Assembly: GCA_017619585.1 (NCBI GenBank)
Contig: JAFZSA010000034.1
Location: forward strand, 310,001 to 374,000
From: Bacteroidaceae bacterium
GTDB lineage: Bacteria > Bacteroidota > Bacteroidia > Bacteroidales > Bacteroidaceae
Direction of reading: 5' to 3'
Length of the DNA stretch: 64,000 nucleotides
Shown: in pieces, positions 49,106 through 59,127 of the stretch
How positions within the stretch are numbered: the first letter of the stretch is position 1
Layout of the letters: each line of letters starts with the position of its first letter
The notes under the pieces: model-generated
What the model was told of the DNA's origin: nothing
What the model saw: the letters and a program-made list of their open reading frames with translations, nothing else
Databases searched by the model: none
Translations under genes and position numbers: made by a program

Positions 49106-49882
49106 CTACTTCATACGGGGAAAAACACGCTTTACATTAGCATTGGTTACATTTTCAACCTCCTCGGGCGTTACATTATATATATCAGCCATTTTTTGCA
49201 TGACTTCAACAACATATGCCGACTCATTCCGCTTCCCCCGATAAGGAACAGGAGCAAGATACGGGGAGTCTGTCTCCAATACTATACGCTGTAGCGGAAC
49301 ATGCTGTAGAACTTCCGGCAAGGGGGATTTCTTGAAAGTTGAGACACCGCCAATACCTATAACGAAACCATCAAAAGTAAGCAATTCCTGCGCTTCCTCG
49401 AGCGTACCGCCAAAGCAATGGAATACGCCAGACAAGCCTTCTGACTTATACGGACGAAGAGCCTGCACCAACTCAGAATGTGCAGAACGGGAATGAATCA
49501 TCAGTGGAAGTCCGTAACGGACAGCCCACTCTATCTGTCGCGAGAAAGCATCTATCTGCTGTTGCTTACGGCTGGCATCCCAATAGATATCCAGCCCGAC
49601 CTCACCTACTGCGATATAAGGATGAGAAGGGTCTTTCAAACGTTGCTCCATCCTGTCAAGAACCTGAAGATAGTCGTCAGTCACATCCTCGGGATGCAAG
49701 CCCATCATAGGATAGCAATAACCGGGATGGGAATGACAGAGAGACAACATGGGCTCTATAGATTCCTCGTTGATATTAGGCAACAAGATACGCTCTACCC
49801 CCGCCTGTCGTGCACGTTGCACAACAAGCTCTCTATCTTCCTCAAATTCAGGGCCGTAGATATGGCTATGCGTATCTATCAT
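49106..49882 (-). CDS. TatD-family metal-dependent hydrolase
   Basis: This 258-residue TIM-barrel nuclease-like protein has MIDTHSHIYGPEF (metal-binding HxH), a GEVGLDIYWD motif, MIHSRSAH, GVFHCFGGTLEEA and ETDSPYLAPVPYRGKRN at the end. TatD proteins act as 3'-5' exonucleases or deoxyribonucleases, and the cellular role is only partly clear. Its start overlaps the end of the prenyltransferase gene by 4 bp. Confidence 0.93.
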   Translation of the reverse strand: MIDTHSHIYGPEFEEDRELVVQRARQAGVERILLPNINEESIEPMLSLCHSHPGYCYPMMGLHPEDVTDDYLQVLDRMEQRLKDPSHPYIAVGEVGLDIYWDASRKQQQIDAFSRQIEWAVRYGLPLMIHSRSAHSELVQALRPYKSEGLSGVFHCFGGTLEEAQELLTFDGFVIGIGGVSTFKKSPLPEVLQHVPLQRIVLETDSPYLAPVPYRGKRNESAYVVEVMQKMADIYNVTPEEVENVTNANVKRVFPRMK

Positions 49883-50853
49883 GACTTGCGGTTAAGCATA
49901 GACTGAGCGTACTCCCACAGAATGGCTGTGCGCTCCTGAGGAAGCGACAAACGTGAGATAGCCTTGGCAGCCTCCTGGTAATACTGATTGATTTTTTCAC
50001 GAACCAGTTGGGGCACACCAATCTCATCGTAAAGACGGGTTACAGCAGCCACCTTCTCCTCTCGGGAAGGATTCTCTTTTTCAATCCACATGTTCAGTTC
50101 CTGAGCCTGTTCTTTATTGGCCAGCAACTGGGCATTGATAAGCATATAGGTCTTCTTATTGCACATGATATCGCCACCAATCTGCTTCCCGAATGTCTTG
50201 AAATCTCCGTACACATCCAGATAATCATCCTGTAACTGGAAGGCAAGTCCCAGCTTCTCTCCGAACTCATACAACGCATCAGCATCCTGTTCTGAGGCGC
50301 CTCCCAAAACAGCACCAATCTTCAATGCACAAGCCAAGAGGACAGAAGTCTTCAGGCGTATCATCTCAATATATTCCGCCTCAGTAACATCCGAACGATT
50401 CTCGAAATCAATATCGTACTGCTGTCCCTCATCTATCTCCAAAGCTGTTTCTGTAAACAGGCGCAGGACTGCAGGCATACACTTCTCATCACACTGAATC
50501 ATACGATGGTAAGCCAGCACCAGCATGTTATCACCACTCAGAATAGCAGCATTATCATTCCATTTCTTATGTACACAGGCTTTTCCACGACGAACTTCGG
50601 CCCGATCCATGAGGTCGTCATGCAAGAGAGTGAAGTTGTGGTAGGTTTCAATGGCTATAGCTGGCATCATGATACTCCCCACATCCTCCTTATACATATT
50701 ATACGCCATCAACATCAACACTGGGCGCAACCTTTTTCCACCCAAAGACAGCACATACCTAATGGGGTCATACAAAGCGGCAGGCTTTCTGTCGTATGGC
50801 AGAGAATCGATGGTATCATTAACCATCTTCAAGAGTTCGCTACTACTATACAT
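49879..50853 (-). CDS. Trans-isoprenyl diphosphate synthase (polyprenyl synthetase)
   Basis: This 324-residue enzyme elongates allylic diphosphates with isopentenyl diphosphate. The first Asp-rich motif is in LLHDDLMDRAEVRRG and the second in LQDDYLDVYGD, with GGKRLRPVLMLMA upstream. Chain length (farnesyl, geranylgeranyl or octaprenyl) cannot be fixed from the sequence alone. The terminator of tonB separates it from that gene. Confidence 0.93.
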   Translation of the reverse strand: MYSSSELLKMVNDTIDSLPYDRKPAALYDPIRYVLSLGGKRLRPVLMLMAYNMYKEDVGSIMMPAIAIETYHNFTLLHDDLMDRAEVRRGKACVHKKWNDNAAILSGDNMLVLAYHRMIQCDEKCMPAVLRLFTETALEIDEGQQYDIDFENRSDVTEAEYIEMIRLKTSVLLACALKIGAVLGGASEQDADALYEFGEKLGLAFQLQDDYLDVYGDFKTFGKQIGGDIMCNKKTYMLINAQLLANKEQAQELNMWIEKENPSREEKVAAVTRLYDEIGVPQLVREKINQYYQEAAKAISRLSLPQERTAILWEYAQSMLNRKS

Positions 50854-50885
50854 AATTTATTTCTTTACAATGAAACGAGGAAAAA

Positions 50886-50918
50886 CAAGGCTGCCCACCT
50901 ACACGGAGAGCAGCCTTG
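50886..50918 (-). terminator. Terminator after tonB
   Basis: CAAGGCTGC and GCAGCCTTG form a perfect 9-bp stem. On the minus strand the hairpin is followed by TTTTTCC. It lies 20 bp beyond the tonB stop codon. Confidence 0.82.
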
Positions 50919-50937
50919 CATTTATTCGAAGGAGGAA

Positions 50938-51651
50938 TTAGTTCAAACGGAAAACGATAGGAAGACGGAAGTTACAACGAACCGGCTTGTGATTCTGTCT
51001 AGCGGGCTTCCACTTAGGCATCTTCTTGATTACACGCTCAGCCTCCTTAGACAGGCTGGCATCAGGAGATTTCAGAATCTTAATACTCTCGATAGAACCG
51101 TCCTTGTTTACAACGAACGTACAGGTTACACGTCCCTGAATCTCTTGCTCTCTGGCGATGGCAGGATACTGAAGATTCTCGCCAATCCACTTATACATGG
51201 CTTCATCGCCACCGGGGAACTCAGCATTATCCTCAACAAAATCGTAGACACGATCATCGTCATCATTCTCAACAACAGGACCAGTAGGGCCAGAGATAAC
51301 AGCTGTAGGAGCACCAGTACCAACTGTAGTTGTAATAACCTGATTAACCTCCTCAGTAGTCTGAATCTCTTCTTCTGGCAGCTCGGTATCATCCTCTACC
51401 TCATTGATAACCTCCATAACAGTTGGTGCAGCGGCTGGTGGAGGAGCCATAGTTTCCTCCTGATGAGTGACAGGAATCATATCCTCATCCATGTTGAAAT
51501 CATAGATTTTACTATCATCAACAACCTTCACCTCACGCTGGGTATACTCGAAGGCAACGAACATAAGAGCCAAAGACAAGACATATCCAATCAAGATATT
51601 GGTGGATTTCTGTCCCTGCAGTTCTTCATTTACAGTTTTGTTAGCTTCCAT
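50938..51651 (-). CDS. tonB: TonB-family energy transducer
   Basis: This protein of about 237 residues has a single N-terminal helix (ILIGYVLSLALMFVAFEY), a Pro-containing, very acidic periplasmic linker (APPPAAAP, ELPEEEIQTTEE) and the C-terminal TonB domain (AMYKWIGENLQYPAIAREQ, GRVTCTFVVNKDGSIESIKI, KMPKWKPARQNHKPV). The start at 51651 is chosen over 51708, which would add a 19-residue polar head. A TAAATTTG box (51697-51704, minus strand) could be its -7 element. It powers TonB-dependent receptors with ExbBD. Confidence 0.92.
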   Translation of the reverse strand: MEANKTVNEELQGQKSTNILIGYVLSLALMFVAFEYTQREVKVVDDSKIYDFNMDEDMIPVTHQEETMAPPPAAAPTVMEVINEVEDDTELPEEEIQTTEEVNQVITTTVGTGAPTAVISGPTGPVVENDDDDRVYDFVEDNAEFPGGDEAMYKWIGENLQYPAIAREQEIQGRVTCTFVVNKDGSIESIKILKSPDASLSKEAERVIKKMPKWKPARQNHKPVRCNFRLPIVFRLN

Positions 51652-51828
51652 ATTATTTTTTTTCTTATTTTTGCTCGTAAACACATCTATTTGGGGCAAA
51701 TTTAGCACATTTTTTTTATTCGCCGTCGCTCTCCAGTGTTTTTTTTTGAGTTCAATTTAAATTTTGTCCCAAGAAAAGACATTATTGACAGAAAATGCAC
51801 TAACTTTGAACGCAAAATGCTAAGGACA

Positions 51829-52830
51829 ATGACAAAGAAGCATATACTTCCACTTATTGGGGCATTATTATTTGTGCAGACAGAATCATTCTGCCAAGAA
51901 AGCACCAGTATCTTCAATTTCCTGAACCTGCCCAATTCCTCGCATGTAATGGGATTGGGAGGCAAAAACATTTCCCTGGTTCAGGACGAAATACAGACTG
52001 CTGCAATAAACCCGGCATTACTCTCAAACATAAGCGACAAGAGCATTGGAGTCAATTTCATGTCGTATATGCAGGGATGTAAAGCAGGCGGAGCAGGATA
52101 TGCTCAAACCGTTGGCAGCAGAGGCACTTGGGGCGTTTACACTCAGTTTGTGGGATATGGTTCGATGAAGGAGACAAACATCTCTGGCGAAATAATAGGT
52201 GACATGAAAGCACTGGATTTCTGCATAGGCGGACAATACAGCTACATGCTTACAGACCGTTTGTCAGGAGGTGCCACAGGAAAGATTGTTTATTCTCATT
52301 ATGGAGAGTTCACATCATGTGCCTTGGCTGTTGACCTGGGATTGAATTATTATCTGGAAGAAAAAAATCTATCTATATCTGCCGTGGCCAAAAACATTGG
52401 CGGACAAATAAAGAGATTCGGCGATGTAGGAGAACGTATCCCCTTTGACATGCGAATAGGTTTCACCAAAGGATTAGGTCATGCACCTATCGACTTCTCC
52501 GTAACAATGGTAGACCTGACCAGATGGAGTCAGAGCGACTATTTCTCTTCTGACGGAAAAGTCAGCGGAGGCAGGATCTTTACCAACCACTTTGAATTAG
52601 GAGTTGACGCCTACCCCATTCCTGTCATCTATGTCTGCGCCGGCTTTAACTTCCGCCGTGCATTTGAAATGAAAGCAGCAGGAAGCTCACATGCAGCAGG
52701 TCTTTCGTTTGGTGCCGGAGCCAACCTCAAGAAACTGAAGGTAGGCATTGCCTATGCCAAATACCACGTAGGTGCTCCCACCATCTCACTGAACTTTGCC
52801 TATAGTTTCCAAAAATCAGATAAGGATTAA
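51829..52830 (+). CDS. porQ: Type IX secretion system protein PorQ
   Basis: This beta-barrel outer membrane protein of about 333 residues has a signal peptide (ILPLIGALLFVQTESFCQ), then the PorQ opening STSIFNFLNLPNSSHVMGLG and IQTAAINPALLS. It ends in ISLNFAYSFQKS. PorQ takes part in the outer membrane steps of the type IX system, and its gene sits next to cmk in many Bacteroidales. A TAACTTTG box at 51801-51808 would place the transcript start near 51815, so the ATG at 51829 is preferred over those at 51736 and 51817. Confidence 0.88.
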   Translation: MTKKHILPLIGALLFVQTESFCQESTSIFNFLNLPNSSHVMGLGGKNISLVQDEIQTAAINPALLSNISDKSIGVNFMSYMQGCKAGGAGYAQTVGSRGTWGVYTQFVGYGSMKETNISGEIIGDMKALDFCIGGQYSYMLTDRLSGGATGKIVYSHYGEFTSCALAVDLGLNYYLEEKNLSISAVAKNIGGQIKRFGDVGERIPFDMRIGFTKGLGHAPIDFSVTMVDLTRWSQSDYFSSDGKVSGGRIFTNHFELGVDAYPIPVIYVCAGFNFRRAFEMKAAGSSHAAGLSFGAGANLKKLKVGIAYAKYHVGAPTISLNFAYSFQKSDKD

Positions 52831-52878
52831 GACAACATACCATTATACTGGTTCTAAACCCTAGCATATAATTACATC

Positions 52879-53568
52879 ATGAATAAGATAACAATAGCCA
52901 TTGACGGTCATTCTTCATGCGGAAAAAGTACAATGGCAAAAGATTTGGCAAGAGAAATCGGATATGTCTACATAGATACAGGTGCTATGTATAGGGCTGT
53001 AACACTATACTGCCTGCAAAACGGACTCATTAAAGACGAAACTGTTGACACCAATGAGTTAAGGAAACACATGGACGAGATCTCCATAACATTCCTACTG
53101 AACCCAACCACAGGGAAACCCGACACTTACCTGAACGGTGTCTGTGTGGAAGACAAGATCCGAACCCTGGAAGTCTCCAGCAAAGTCAGCTATGTTGCCG
53201 CACTGGATTTTGTAAGAGAAGCCATGGTTGATTTACAAAGACTGATGGGCGAAGCGAAAGGCGTAATCATGGACGGAAGAGACATAGGCACAGTTGTTTT
53301 CCCCAATGCAGAACTGAAGATTTTTGTTACGGCCAGCGATGAGATTCGTGCCCAGAGAAGGTACGATGAGCTAACAGCCAAAGGCGAGAAATGCAACATG
53401 GAAGACATCATTGCCAATATCCGCGAACGCGACAGAATAGATAGTACACGTGCTGTGAGTCCGCTCAGGAAAGCTGACGATGCCATTATCCTAGACAACA
53501 GCAACATGACTATCGCCGAGCAGAAAGCATGGCTCATAGCCCAATTCCAACGCGTAACAGCAGAATGA
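52879..53568 (+). CDS. cmk: Cytidylate kinase
   Basis: This 229-residue enzyme phosphorylates CMP and dCMP. It has the P-loop GHSSCGKST at residues 10-18, [36 protein letters not shown] and RRYDEL. It follows porQ by 48 bp and overlaps ispH by 4 bp. Confidence 0.97.
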   Translation: MNKITIAIDGHSSCGKSTMAKDLAREIGYVYIDTGAMYRAVTLYCLQNGLIKDETVDTNELRKHMDEISITFLLNPTTGKPDTYLNGVCVEDKIRTLEVSSKVSYVAALDFVREAMVDLQRLMGEAKGVIMDGRDIGTVVFPNAELKIFVTASDEIRAQRRYDELTAKGEKCNMEDIIANIRERDRIDSTRAVSPLRKADDAIILDNSNMTIAEQKAWLIAQFQRVTAE

Positions 53569-54440
53569 AGATAGAGATTGATCAAGGTTCAGGCTTTTGT
53601 TTCGGCGTAACACGCGCTATAGGAAAAGCCGAAGAGGAACTAAACAAAGACGGACACTTGTATTGCCTTGGCGATATTGTGCACAACGGAAAGGAATGTG
53701 ACCGCCTGCAACGTTTAGGTCTGACAGCCATCAATCACGAGGAATTAAAGAACATACACAAGTCCAAGGTCTTGCTAAGAGCACACGGAGAACCGCCATC
53801 TACATACCTGCTTGCCGAGAAGAATCAGATTGAGATTATAGATGCCACCTGCCCCGTTGTTCTACACCTGCAGGAACGTATCAAAAAAGAATACGACAAC
53901 GACAAAGAGCACAAGAAGCAGATTGTTATCTTTGGGAAGAACGGCCATGCCGAGGTACTGGGACTGGTAGGACAGACCGAAGGAACAGCTATTGTCATTG
54001 AATCTGTAGCGGATCTGCACAAACTGGATTTCAACAAAGATATCTGCCTGTATTCACAAACTACAAAACCCCTTGATGAGTTCAGGCGCATCGTAGAATA
54101 CATACAAAAGAACATCAGCAGCAATGCCACGTTTACATTCTACGATACTATCTGCCGACAGGTAGCCAACCGCATGCCCAACATCAGGGAGTTTGCCAAC
54201 AGACATGACGTCATACTATTTGTCTGTGGAAAGAAGAGCAGTAACGGAAGAGTGCTGTTCAAGGAATGCAAAGATGCCAACCAAAAATCCTATATGATAG
54301 ATACAGCCAACGAGATTGATCTACGTTGGCTGCAAAACTGTAATTCCGTGGGAATCTGTGGAGCAACAAGTACCCCCAAGTGGCTAATGGAGGAGTGCAA
54401 AATAAGAATCGAGGAGTTGCTTGGCAGCAACAAAGGATGA
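53565..54440 (+). CDS. ispH: 4-hydroxy-3-methylbut-2-enyl diphosphate reductase
   Basis: This 291-residue iron-sulfur enzyme makes the final step of the non-mevalonate isoprenoid pathway. The three cluster Cys are in [10 protein letters not shown] (C12), DATCPVV and [10 protein letters not shown]. The start at 53565 overlaps the cmk stop codon (ATGA); an earlier start at 53529 would read into cmk. The last 57 bp overlap the 3' end of the convergent meaB gene. Confidence 0.97.
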   Translation: MKIEIDQGSGFCFGVTRAIGKAEEELNKDGHLYCLGDIVHNGKECDRLQRLGLTAINHEELKNIHKSKVLLRAHGEPPSTYLLAEKNQIEIIDATCPVVLHLQERIKKEYDNDKEHKKQIVIFGKNGHAEVLGLVGQTEGTAIVIESVADLHKLDFNKDICLYSQTTKPLDEFRRIVEYIQKNISSNATFTFYDTICRQVANRMPNIREFANRHDVILFVCGKKSSNGRVLFKECKDANQKSYMIDTANEIDLRWLQNCNSVGICGATSTPKWLMEECKIRIEELLGSNKG

Positions 54441-55481
54441 CCGTTGACCATCCAACACACTCTTCTCGGCAGCTTTCAAAAGGTCTGCAATTGTGGGGTT
54501 CTGATAGAAATTGTTACGCAGCTGCTCGTTTATACTCTCATACATCCAATATTTAGACTGTTCTGCCCGACGGAACTCAAAGTATCCGTTCTTCTTGACA
54601 AAGTCTATATATTCGTATATCATATCCCATATCTCCTTGATTCCTAAAGCATAGAATCCGCTATAGGTTAGAACCTTGGGCTCCCAGCCGCTCTCTGGCT
54701 TAGGGAACAGTTGCAATGCATTTCTGAACTGTGTAGCTGCCAGCTGGCATTTATCCACATTGTTGCCGTCGCACTTATTGATGACAATCCCGTCGGCCAT
54801 CTCCATAATTCCACGCTTGATACCCTGCAGTTCATCGCCAGTACCAGCCAATTGGATAAGCAGGAAGAAATCAACCATTGAGTGACAGGCCGTCTCACTT
54901 TGACCAACACCAACGGTCTCAACGAAAATCTTATCAAAACCCGCAGCCTCACAAAGGATTATCGTCTCACGCGTCTTTCGGGCCACACCACCAAGACTAC
55001 CGGCCGAGGGACTAGGACGAATGAAAGAATCGGGATGAACGGAGAGTTTCTCCATTCGGGTCTTATCACCCAGAATGCTACCCTTTGTACGTTCACTGCT
55101 GGGGTCTATGGCCAACACTGCCAATCTTCCTCCATATTCTTTCAGGACATGTATGCCGAATTCATCAATACTGGTACTCTTTCCTGCACCAGGAACACCA
55201 CTGATACCTACCCTTATACTCTTACCTGAATAGGGCAAGCACTTCTCTATCACCTCCTGAGCAATAGTCTGATGAGCAGGATTCGTACTTTCAACCAATG
55301 TCACAGCCTGCCCCAGGATAGAGACATCACCACGCAATATACCCTCCACATAGTCTCCTGCTGTAAGTTGGCGACGCGCAAACCTACCACGTTTGAGATA
55401 AGGATTAACTATGGAAACAGGGCCTACTCCACTATTTACAGTCAGGCCTCCAAATTCTTCACTGTTCTCAGGATGTTCCAT
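54384..55481 (-). CDS. meaB: MeaB/ArgK-type G3E GTPase
   Basis: This 365-residue chaperone protects and reloads B12-dependent methylmalonyl-CoA mutase. The P-loop is in GISGVPGAGKSTSIDEFG. The LAIDPSSERTKGSILGDKTRM and TVGVGQSETACHSMVDFFLL (switch) regions and VINKCDGNN (base recognition) are typical. The mutase genes are not in the window. It is 10 bp downstream of the DUF1573 gene and ends 57 bp inside ispH on the other strand. Confidence 0.93.
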   Translation of the reverse strand: MEHPENSEEFGGLTVNSGVGPVSIVNPYLKRGRFARRQLTAGDYVEGILRGDVSILGQAVTLVESTNPAHQTIAQEVIEKCLPYSGKSIRVGISGVPGAGKSTSIDEFGIHVLKEYGGRLAVLAIDPSSERTKGSILGDKTRMEKLSVHPDSFIRPSPSAGSLGGVARKTRETIILCEAAGFDKIFVETVGVGQSETACHSMVDFFLLIQLAGTGDELQGIKRGIMEMADGIVINKCDGNNVDKCQLAATQFRNALQLFPKPESGWEPKVLTYSGFYALGIKEIWDMIYEYIDFVKKNGYFEFRRAEQSKYWMYESINEQLRNNFYQNPTIADLLKAAEKSVLDGQRSSFVAAKQLLDSYFALLH

Positions 55482-55491
55482 ATCTGGTTAT

Positions 55492-56565
55492 TTAAGGTTT
55501 TATATCAATATTTATGACAGCCTTTGGCTGCATGGGATCGTTCGTTATCAGAAGAACCCTTGGACGGCCCTTGGCACGCTTCAGGTATTTTGGTGTCACA
55601 GTAACCTTCAGTTTCGTACTTGCGCCAGGCTTAAGCACCCTGTTTCCCAAACTTACGGAAACAGCCTCGTTAAAGACCTGTACCTGTTCGAAATGCAAAT
55701 CACTCTTACCGTTATTAGAAACAAGTATCGTATGAGAAGCCTTCGACTTTCCAGACAAAGCCGCAAACTCGACATGTGATTCCGAAACAGACAACATAGG
55801 GGCATTTTCCTTTTCCTCCTCAGACATCCTGGAGAAATCAGGAAGCAAGACAGCAGATATCTGAATCTCGTTGGCATCACTAATCTTATCTCCCATATAG
55901 CGGGAAAGATATACGGAAGTCTTATTCAAACCCATCTGCAATAACTTGTCACTATCCAACGTCAATCTGATGATTCCTCTTTTGCCTGCTGGCACATTCT
56001 CCGGAATATATTGAGCAGACAGATATGAAGGCAGATGCATAAGTTCAGGGCGGAAAGCTGTATGTTCTTTGTTGATAAGCGACATCTCCACCACAGGATG
56101 CTCACCCATATGAACATCATCAAACTCAAGGTAGTTCGTTTCTATCTGTACATTTCCCAGGTCTATCGGGTATTCTACTCCCACGTCCTTGACATCTGTT
56201 ACTACCGTGCCCTGTATTGTCAGATAGACTGGAGCCTCTGAAACATTTGTAACAATCTCCACTTCCTTGTAGAAAGTGCCCAAGATATTGGCATCATAGA
56301 CCATAGAGATCTCACCGCCCTTACCTGCAGGAATGGCTGTTTTAGGGAAAGACACATCAATACAGCCACACGATGCTTTTGCCGAAGTAATTTTCAACGG
56401 CTGATTGCCTTTGTTGGTAAAGCCAAAGACTACCTTCTTGGGTTGCTGGAATTCCACCTCACCCAGCTTCTTAATCTCCACGTCAGGAACAAAGCGGGGT
56501 TGTGCATGCAGAATAGCAGCACTCATCAAATATAGTAAAAAGAAATATCTATATCTCAGTCTCAT
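55492..56565 (-). CDS. DUF1573-domain exported protein
   Basis: This 357-residue protein has a signal peptide (FFLLYLMSAAILHAQ) and the DUF1573 opening VEFQQPKKVVFGFTNKGNQPL, followed by ITSAKASCGCIDVSF with the conserved SCGC and a second Ig-like half. These ASPM/MSP-like beta-sandwiches are common in Bacteroidota envelopes; no clear role is known. It overlaps the DUF4837 gene by 4 bp. Confidence 0.9.
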   Translation of the reverse strand: MRLRYRYFFLLYLMSAAILHAQPRFVPDVEIKKLGEVEFQQPKKVVFGFTNKGNQPLKITSAKASCGCIDVSFPKTAIPAGKGGEISMVYDANILGTFYKEVEIVTNVSEAPVYLTIQGTVVTDVKDVGVEYPIDLGNVQIETNYLEFDDVHMGEHPVVEMSLINKEHTAFRPELMHLPSYLSAQYIPENVPAGKRGIIRLTLDSDKLLQMGLNKTSVYLSRYMGDKISDANEIQISAVLLPDFSRMSEEEKENAPMLSVSESHVEFAALSGKSKASHTILVSNNGKSDLHFEQVQVFNEAVSVSLGNRVLKPGASTKLKVTVTPKYLKRAKGRPRVLLITNDPMQPKAVINIDIKP

Positions 56566-57560
56566 TTCTGTTTGTCTGTTTTATATAATGTCCTTAAAGA
56601 AGCCTCTACTGTACGTAGGAGGTCTCGTTTATCTGTTGATGGAGAATACACAAATCCTTCAGCAACGATTAACTTATTGTTCGTGGAGTCTACTCTTGTC
56701 AATGAAATGAAAGGACCGCCCAAAGCTCCGTTTCGCATCTCCCATAATCCACGTACCTCATAAACCTTCTGTCCATCCAGTTCCCTCATACATGAGAAAA
56801 GAACAGGAGAACCATCTATTTTTGTTGTCTGCATCCATTGGTCTGGGTTACTGCCGGGGATATTCATACGCATTACAGAATCTCTGCAAGCCACAAACTT
56901 ATCCTCATCAGCAATATCCTTGCCATCCCATGGAATCACATATAGCACAACATTAAGATCCTTCTCGTTGAGATTTGAGCCTGCCCACATAAAATTCTTA
57001 CCAATCTTGCTGGCCCGAATCTGCTCAGGAACCTTCAAGCCATAACCAACGGCAGAAGCAAACTTTTTCTCAATGTCCCTGTTGTAATGCTTGCGAAGAT
57101 CATCCGCACGCATCTCTATCTGCGCATTGTCAAGTATTCCACGTATATACAACGCCTTCTCCGACAGGAACTTACGAAGCACATCTATGGTAGGAGCCGC
57201 TACCATCACTTCAATCTGAGGACGGGCAACAACATCTCGGGCCACCCCTACAACAGCCTCTTTCAAACTGGAATCCAAACGGACAAAGAGCTTGCTATGG
57301 AATGTGGTATATGTCTGAACATAATGTTGAGATGATATCCTGACTGTTTTAAAATAAGGCTCTTCCTGCATAAGTCCGGGAACAGCCCCCTGGGTTATAG
57401 CCTTAAGGGTATCTGCCACATCGCTATGCCAAACCTTATCATCAACCACCAAAAGGAGCTCGCTGGGTAATCCCTTGGAGGCAACAATCCTTGCTTTCTT
57501 GTCCTTAGGCGTACAAGAAACCAGGCAGAATAATAATATCAACAAGGGATAGAGTCTCAT
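56562..57560 (-). CDS. DUF4837 family lipoprotein
   Basis: This 332-residue lipoprotein has its lipobox at LVSC (Cys about 16). It contains SKGLPSELLLVVDDKVWHSD and a repeated alpha/beta unit, with conserved stretches YGLKVPEQIRASKIGKNFMW and EVRGLWEMRNGALGGPFIS. The DUF4837 family is specific to Bacteroidota and of unknown role. It is the first gene of the DUF4837 - DUF1573 - meaB operon, preceded by a well-formed promoter. Confidence 0.88.
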   Translation of the reverse strand: MRLYPLLILLFCLVSCTPKDKKARIVASKGLPSELLLVVDDKVWHSDVADTLKAITQGAVPGLMQEEPYFKTVRISSQHYVQTYTTFHSKLFVRLDSSLKEAVVGVARDVVARPQIEVMVAAPTIDVLRKFLSEKALYIRGILDNAQIEMRADDLRKHYNRDIEKKFASAVGYGLKVPEQIRASKIGKNFMWAGSNLNEKDLNVVLYVIPWDGKDIADEDKFVACRDSVMRMNIPGSNPDQWMQTTKIDGSPVLFSCMRELDGQKVYEVRGLWEMRNGALGGPFISLTRVDSTNNKLIVAEGFVYSPSTDKRDLLRTVEASLRTLYKTDKQK

Positions 57561-57616
57561 ATTTGTTCCTTTGTTTTCCTTCAGGCTTACCTTGTCAGCC
57601 TATACTTTCTAACCTA

Positions 57617-57648
57617 CAAAGGTATCTTTTTTTTCTGGGAATGACAAA
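57617..57648 (-). promoter_or_regulatory. Promoter of the DUF4837-DUF1573-meaB operon
   Basis: Read on the minus strand, TTTG (57645-57648), 20 bp and TACCTTTG (57617-57624) match the Bacteroidota consensus. The transcript would start about 50 bases ahead of the ATG. Confidence 0.75.
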
Positions 57649-57668
57649 GGGAAGGGTGGAACTTCCCT
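57648..57668. terminator. Small hairpin between murI and the DUF4837 promoter
   Basis: AGGGAAG and CTTCCCT form a 7-bp stem around 7 bases. It lies 84 bp after the murI stop on the minus strand, next to the -33 region. The T-run on that strand is poor, so its role as terminator of the bamA-murI operon is only likely. Confidence 0.45.
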
Positions 57669-57752
57669 GCTTATTGTTTTTTTTTAACAGAAGTAACTGA
57701 TGAATCAGAATAGAATCTCTTTCAGGTTAACTAACCCCTTTATCTTATCATC

Positions 57753-58601
57753 CTATTCCAAATGTACTCTTTCTGCCTTGAGCGATGCACCCATAAAAGC
57801 TGCAGCCTTGCTCTGAAATGCCTCGGCCTGCTCTGTTGTTAGAAAACGTGTTGAACCTCCCTGAGTAATCCTTTCTTTCATCTCAGGATGGCGGATCAGA
57901 TAATCCTGCAAGCTATTTGCCACATAATAGCCCTGTTCAATGACATGAATGTCAGACGGCATATACTTTCTAATCTTCTCTATCAGAAGAGGATAGTGTG
58001 TACAACCCAAGATAACACTATCAATCTGAGGATCTCGACTGAGCAGACTATCAATATTCTTCTTGACGAAATAGTCAGCACCAGGGCCGTCATACTCGTC
58101 ATTCTCAACCAAGGGAACCCACATAGGACAAGCTTCGCCCGTGACATGTATGTCTGGATGCAACTTGGCAATCTCCAAATCATATGTAGCGCTGCGTATA
58201 GTGCCTGAAGTTGCCATAATACCAACATGACGGCTTTGTGATATACCTCCAACTATCTCTACGGTTGGACGTATAACACCCAAAACGCGCCGGTTCGGAT
58301 CCATTTGGGGAAGGTCATTCTGCTGTATGCTACGCAAAGCTTTTGCCGAAGCAGTATTACAACCTAAAATAACCAGATGACATCCCTGCGCAAAAAGATA
58401 CTTTACAGCTTGTAATGTAAACTCGTAAACGATGTCAAACGAACGTGTTCCATATGGAGCACGGGCGTTGTCACCCAAATACAAATAATCATACTGCGGC
58501 ATTAACGAACGTATCTGCCGCAGTATTGTTAAACCGCCATAGCCCGAGTCAAAAATACCTATCGGGCCTGGCGTTTGAGGAAACTTGTTAGTTTTGTTCA
58601 T
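57753..58601 (-). CDS. murI: Glutamate racemase
   Basis: This enzyme of about 282 residues makes D-glutamate for peptidoglycan. It has PIGIFDSGYGGLTILRQI, DNARAPYGTRS, the two catalytic Cys in LGCNTASAKAL and LGCTHYPLL, and IEQGYYVANSL. The start at 58601 is preferred over 58652 because it begins at the family's first strand. It overlaps the end of the third ompH by 14 bp. Confidence 0.95.
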   Translation of the reverse strand: MNKTNKFPQTPGPIGIFDSGYGGLTILRQIRSLMPQYDYLYLGDNARAPYGTRSFDIVYEFTLQAVKYLFAQGCHLVILGCNTASAKALRSIQQNDLPQMDPNRRVLGVIRPTVEIVGGISQSRHVGIMATSGTIRSATYDLEIAKLHPDIHVTGEACPMWVPLVENDEYDGPGADYFVKKNIDSLLSRDPQIDSVILGCTHYPLLIEKIRKYMPSDIHVIEQGYYVANSLQDYLIRHPEMKERITQGGSTRFLTTEQAEAFQSKAAAFMGASLKAERVHLE

Positions 58602-59115
58602 CTTGAGATGACGCTGCTGCCCCCAGTTTCTGACGTACAAGTTCTGTAACATCTACACCAACCACTGGATTAATATAGGGGCATGCATTATCGTCAGTAT
58701 TCAGGATAAAACCATATCCATATTCCACGCCAATTTCAAGAAGTATCCTATTAAGTTTCTTCTGCACCTCAGCAACCAAATCCTTCTCGGCCTGAGCCAA
58801 CAGGGTCTGCACTTGTACACGAAAAGCAACGCCATTATCCATCAGTGTCTGCAATTCTGCCTGACGTTTCTGCATAATGGTCTGAGGAAAGTCCTTCTGT
58901 CCCTGCAGGAAATCAACAAATTTCTTTTGGAACTCGGCTTCTCCTCTTGCAGCCTCCGCATCGTACTTAGCCTTTAATGTTTGTAATTCCTGCATAGCCT
59001 GAGTATACTCCGGCATCTCCTTTATTACCTGCTGGTAACTTAAGTAGCCGAACTGTATCTGAGCAGAAGCAACTACAGGAACAATAACTAATAGAAATAC
59101 TAATAGACGTTTCAT
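58588..59115 (-). CDS. OmpH/Skp-family periplasmic chaperone (third copy)
   Basis: This 175-residue protein has a signal peptide (VFLLVIVPVVASAQ), the QFGYLSYQQVIKEMPEYTQA opening and a long coiled coil (AMQELQTLKAKYDAEAARGE). It ends in a C-terminal beta-part with YGFILNTDD. Skp-type chaperones hold unfolded outer membrane proteins on the way to BamA. It is the last of three in tandem and the most diverged. Confidence 0.9.
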   Translation of the reverse strand: MKRLLVFLLVIVPVVASAQIQFGYLSYQQVIKEMPEYTQAMQELQTLKAKYDAEAARGEAEFQKKFVDFLQGQKDFPQTIMQKRQAELQTLMDNGVAFRVQVQTLLAQAEKDLVAEVQKKLNRILLEIGVEYGYGFILNTDDNACPYINPVVGVDVTELVRQKLGAAASSQDEQN

Positions 59116-59127
59116 ATTCTTTTTTGA

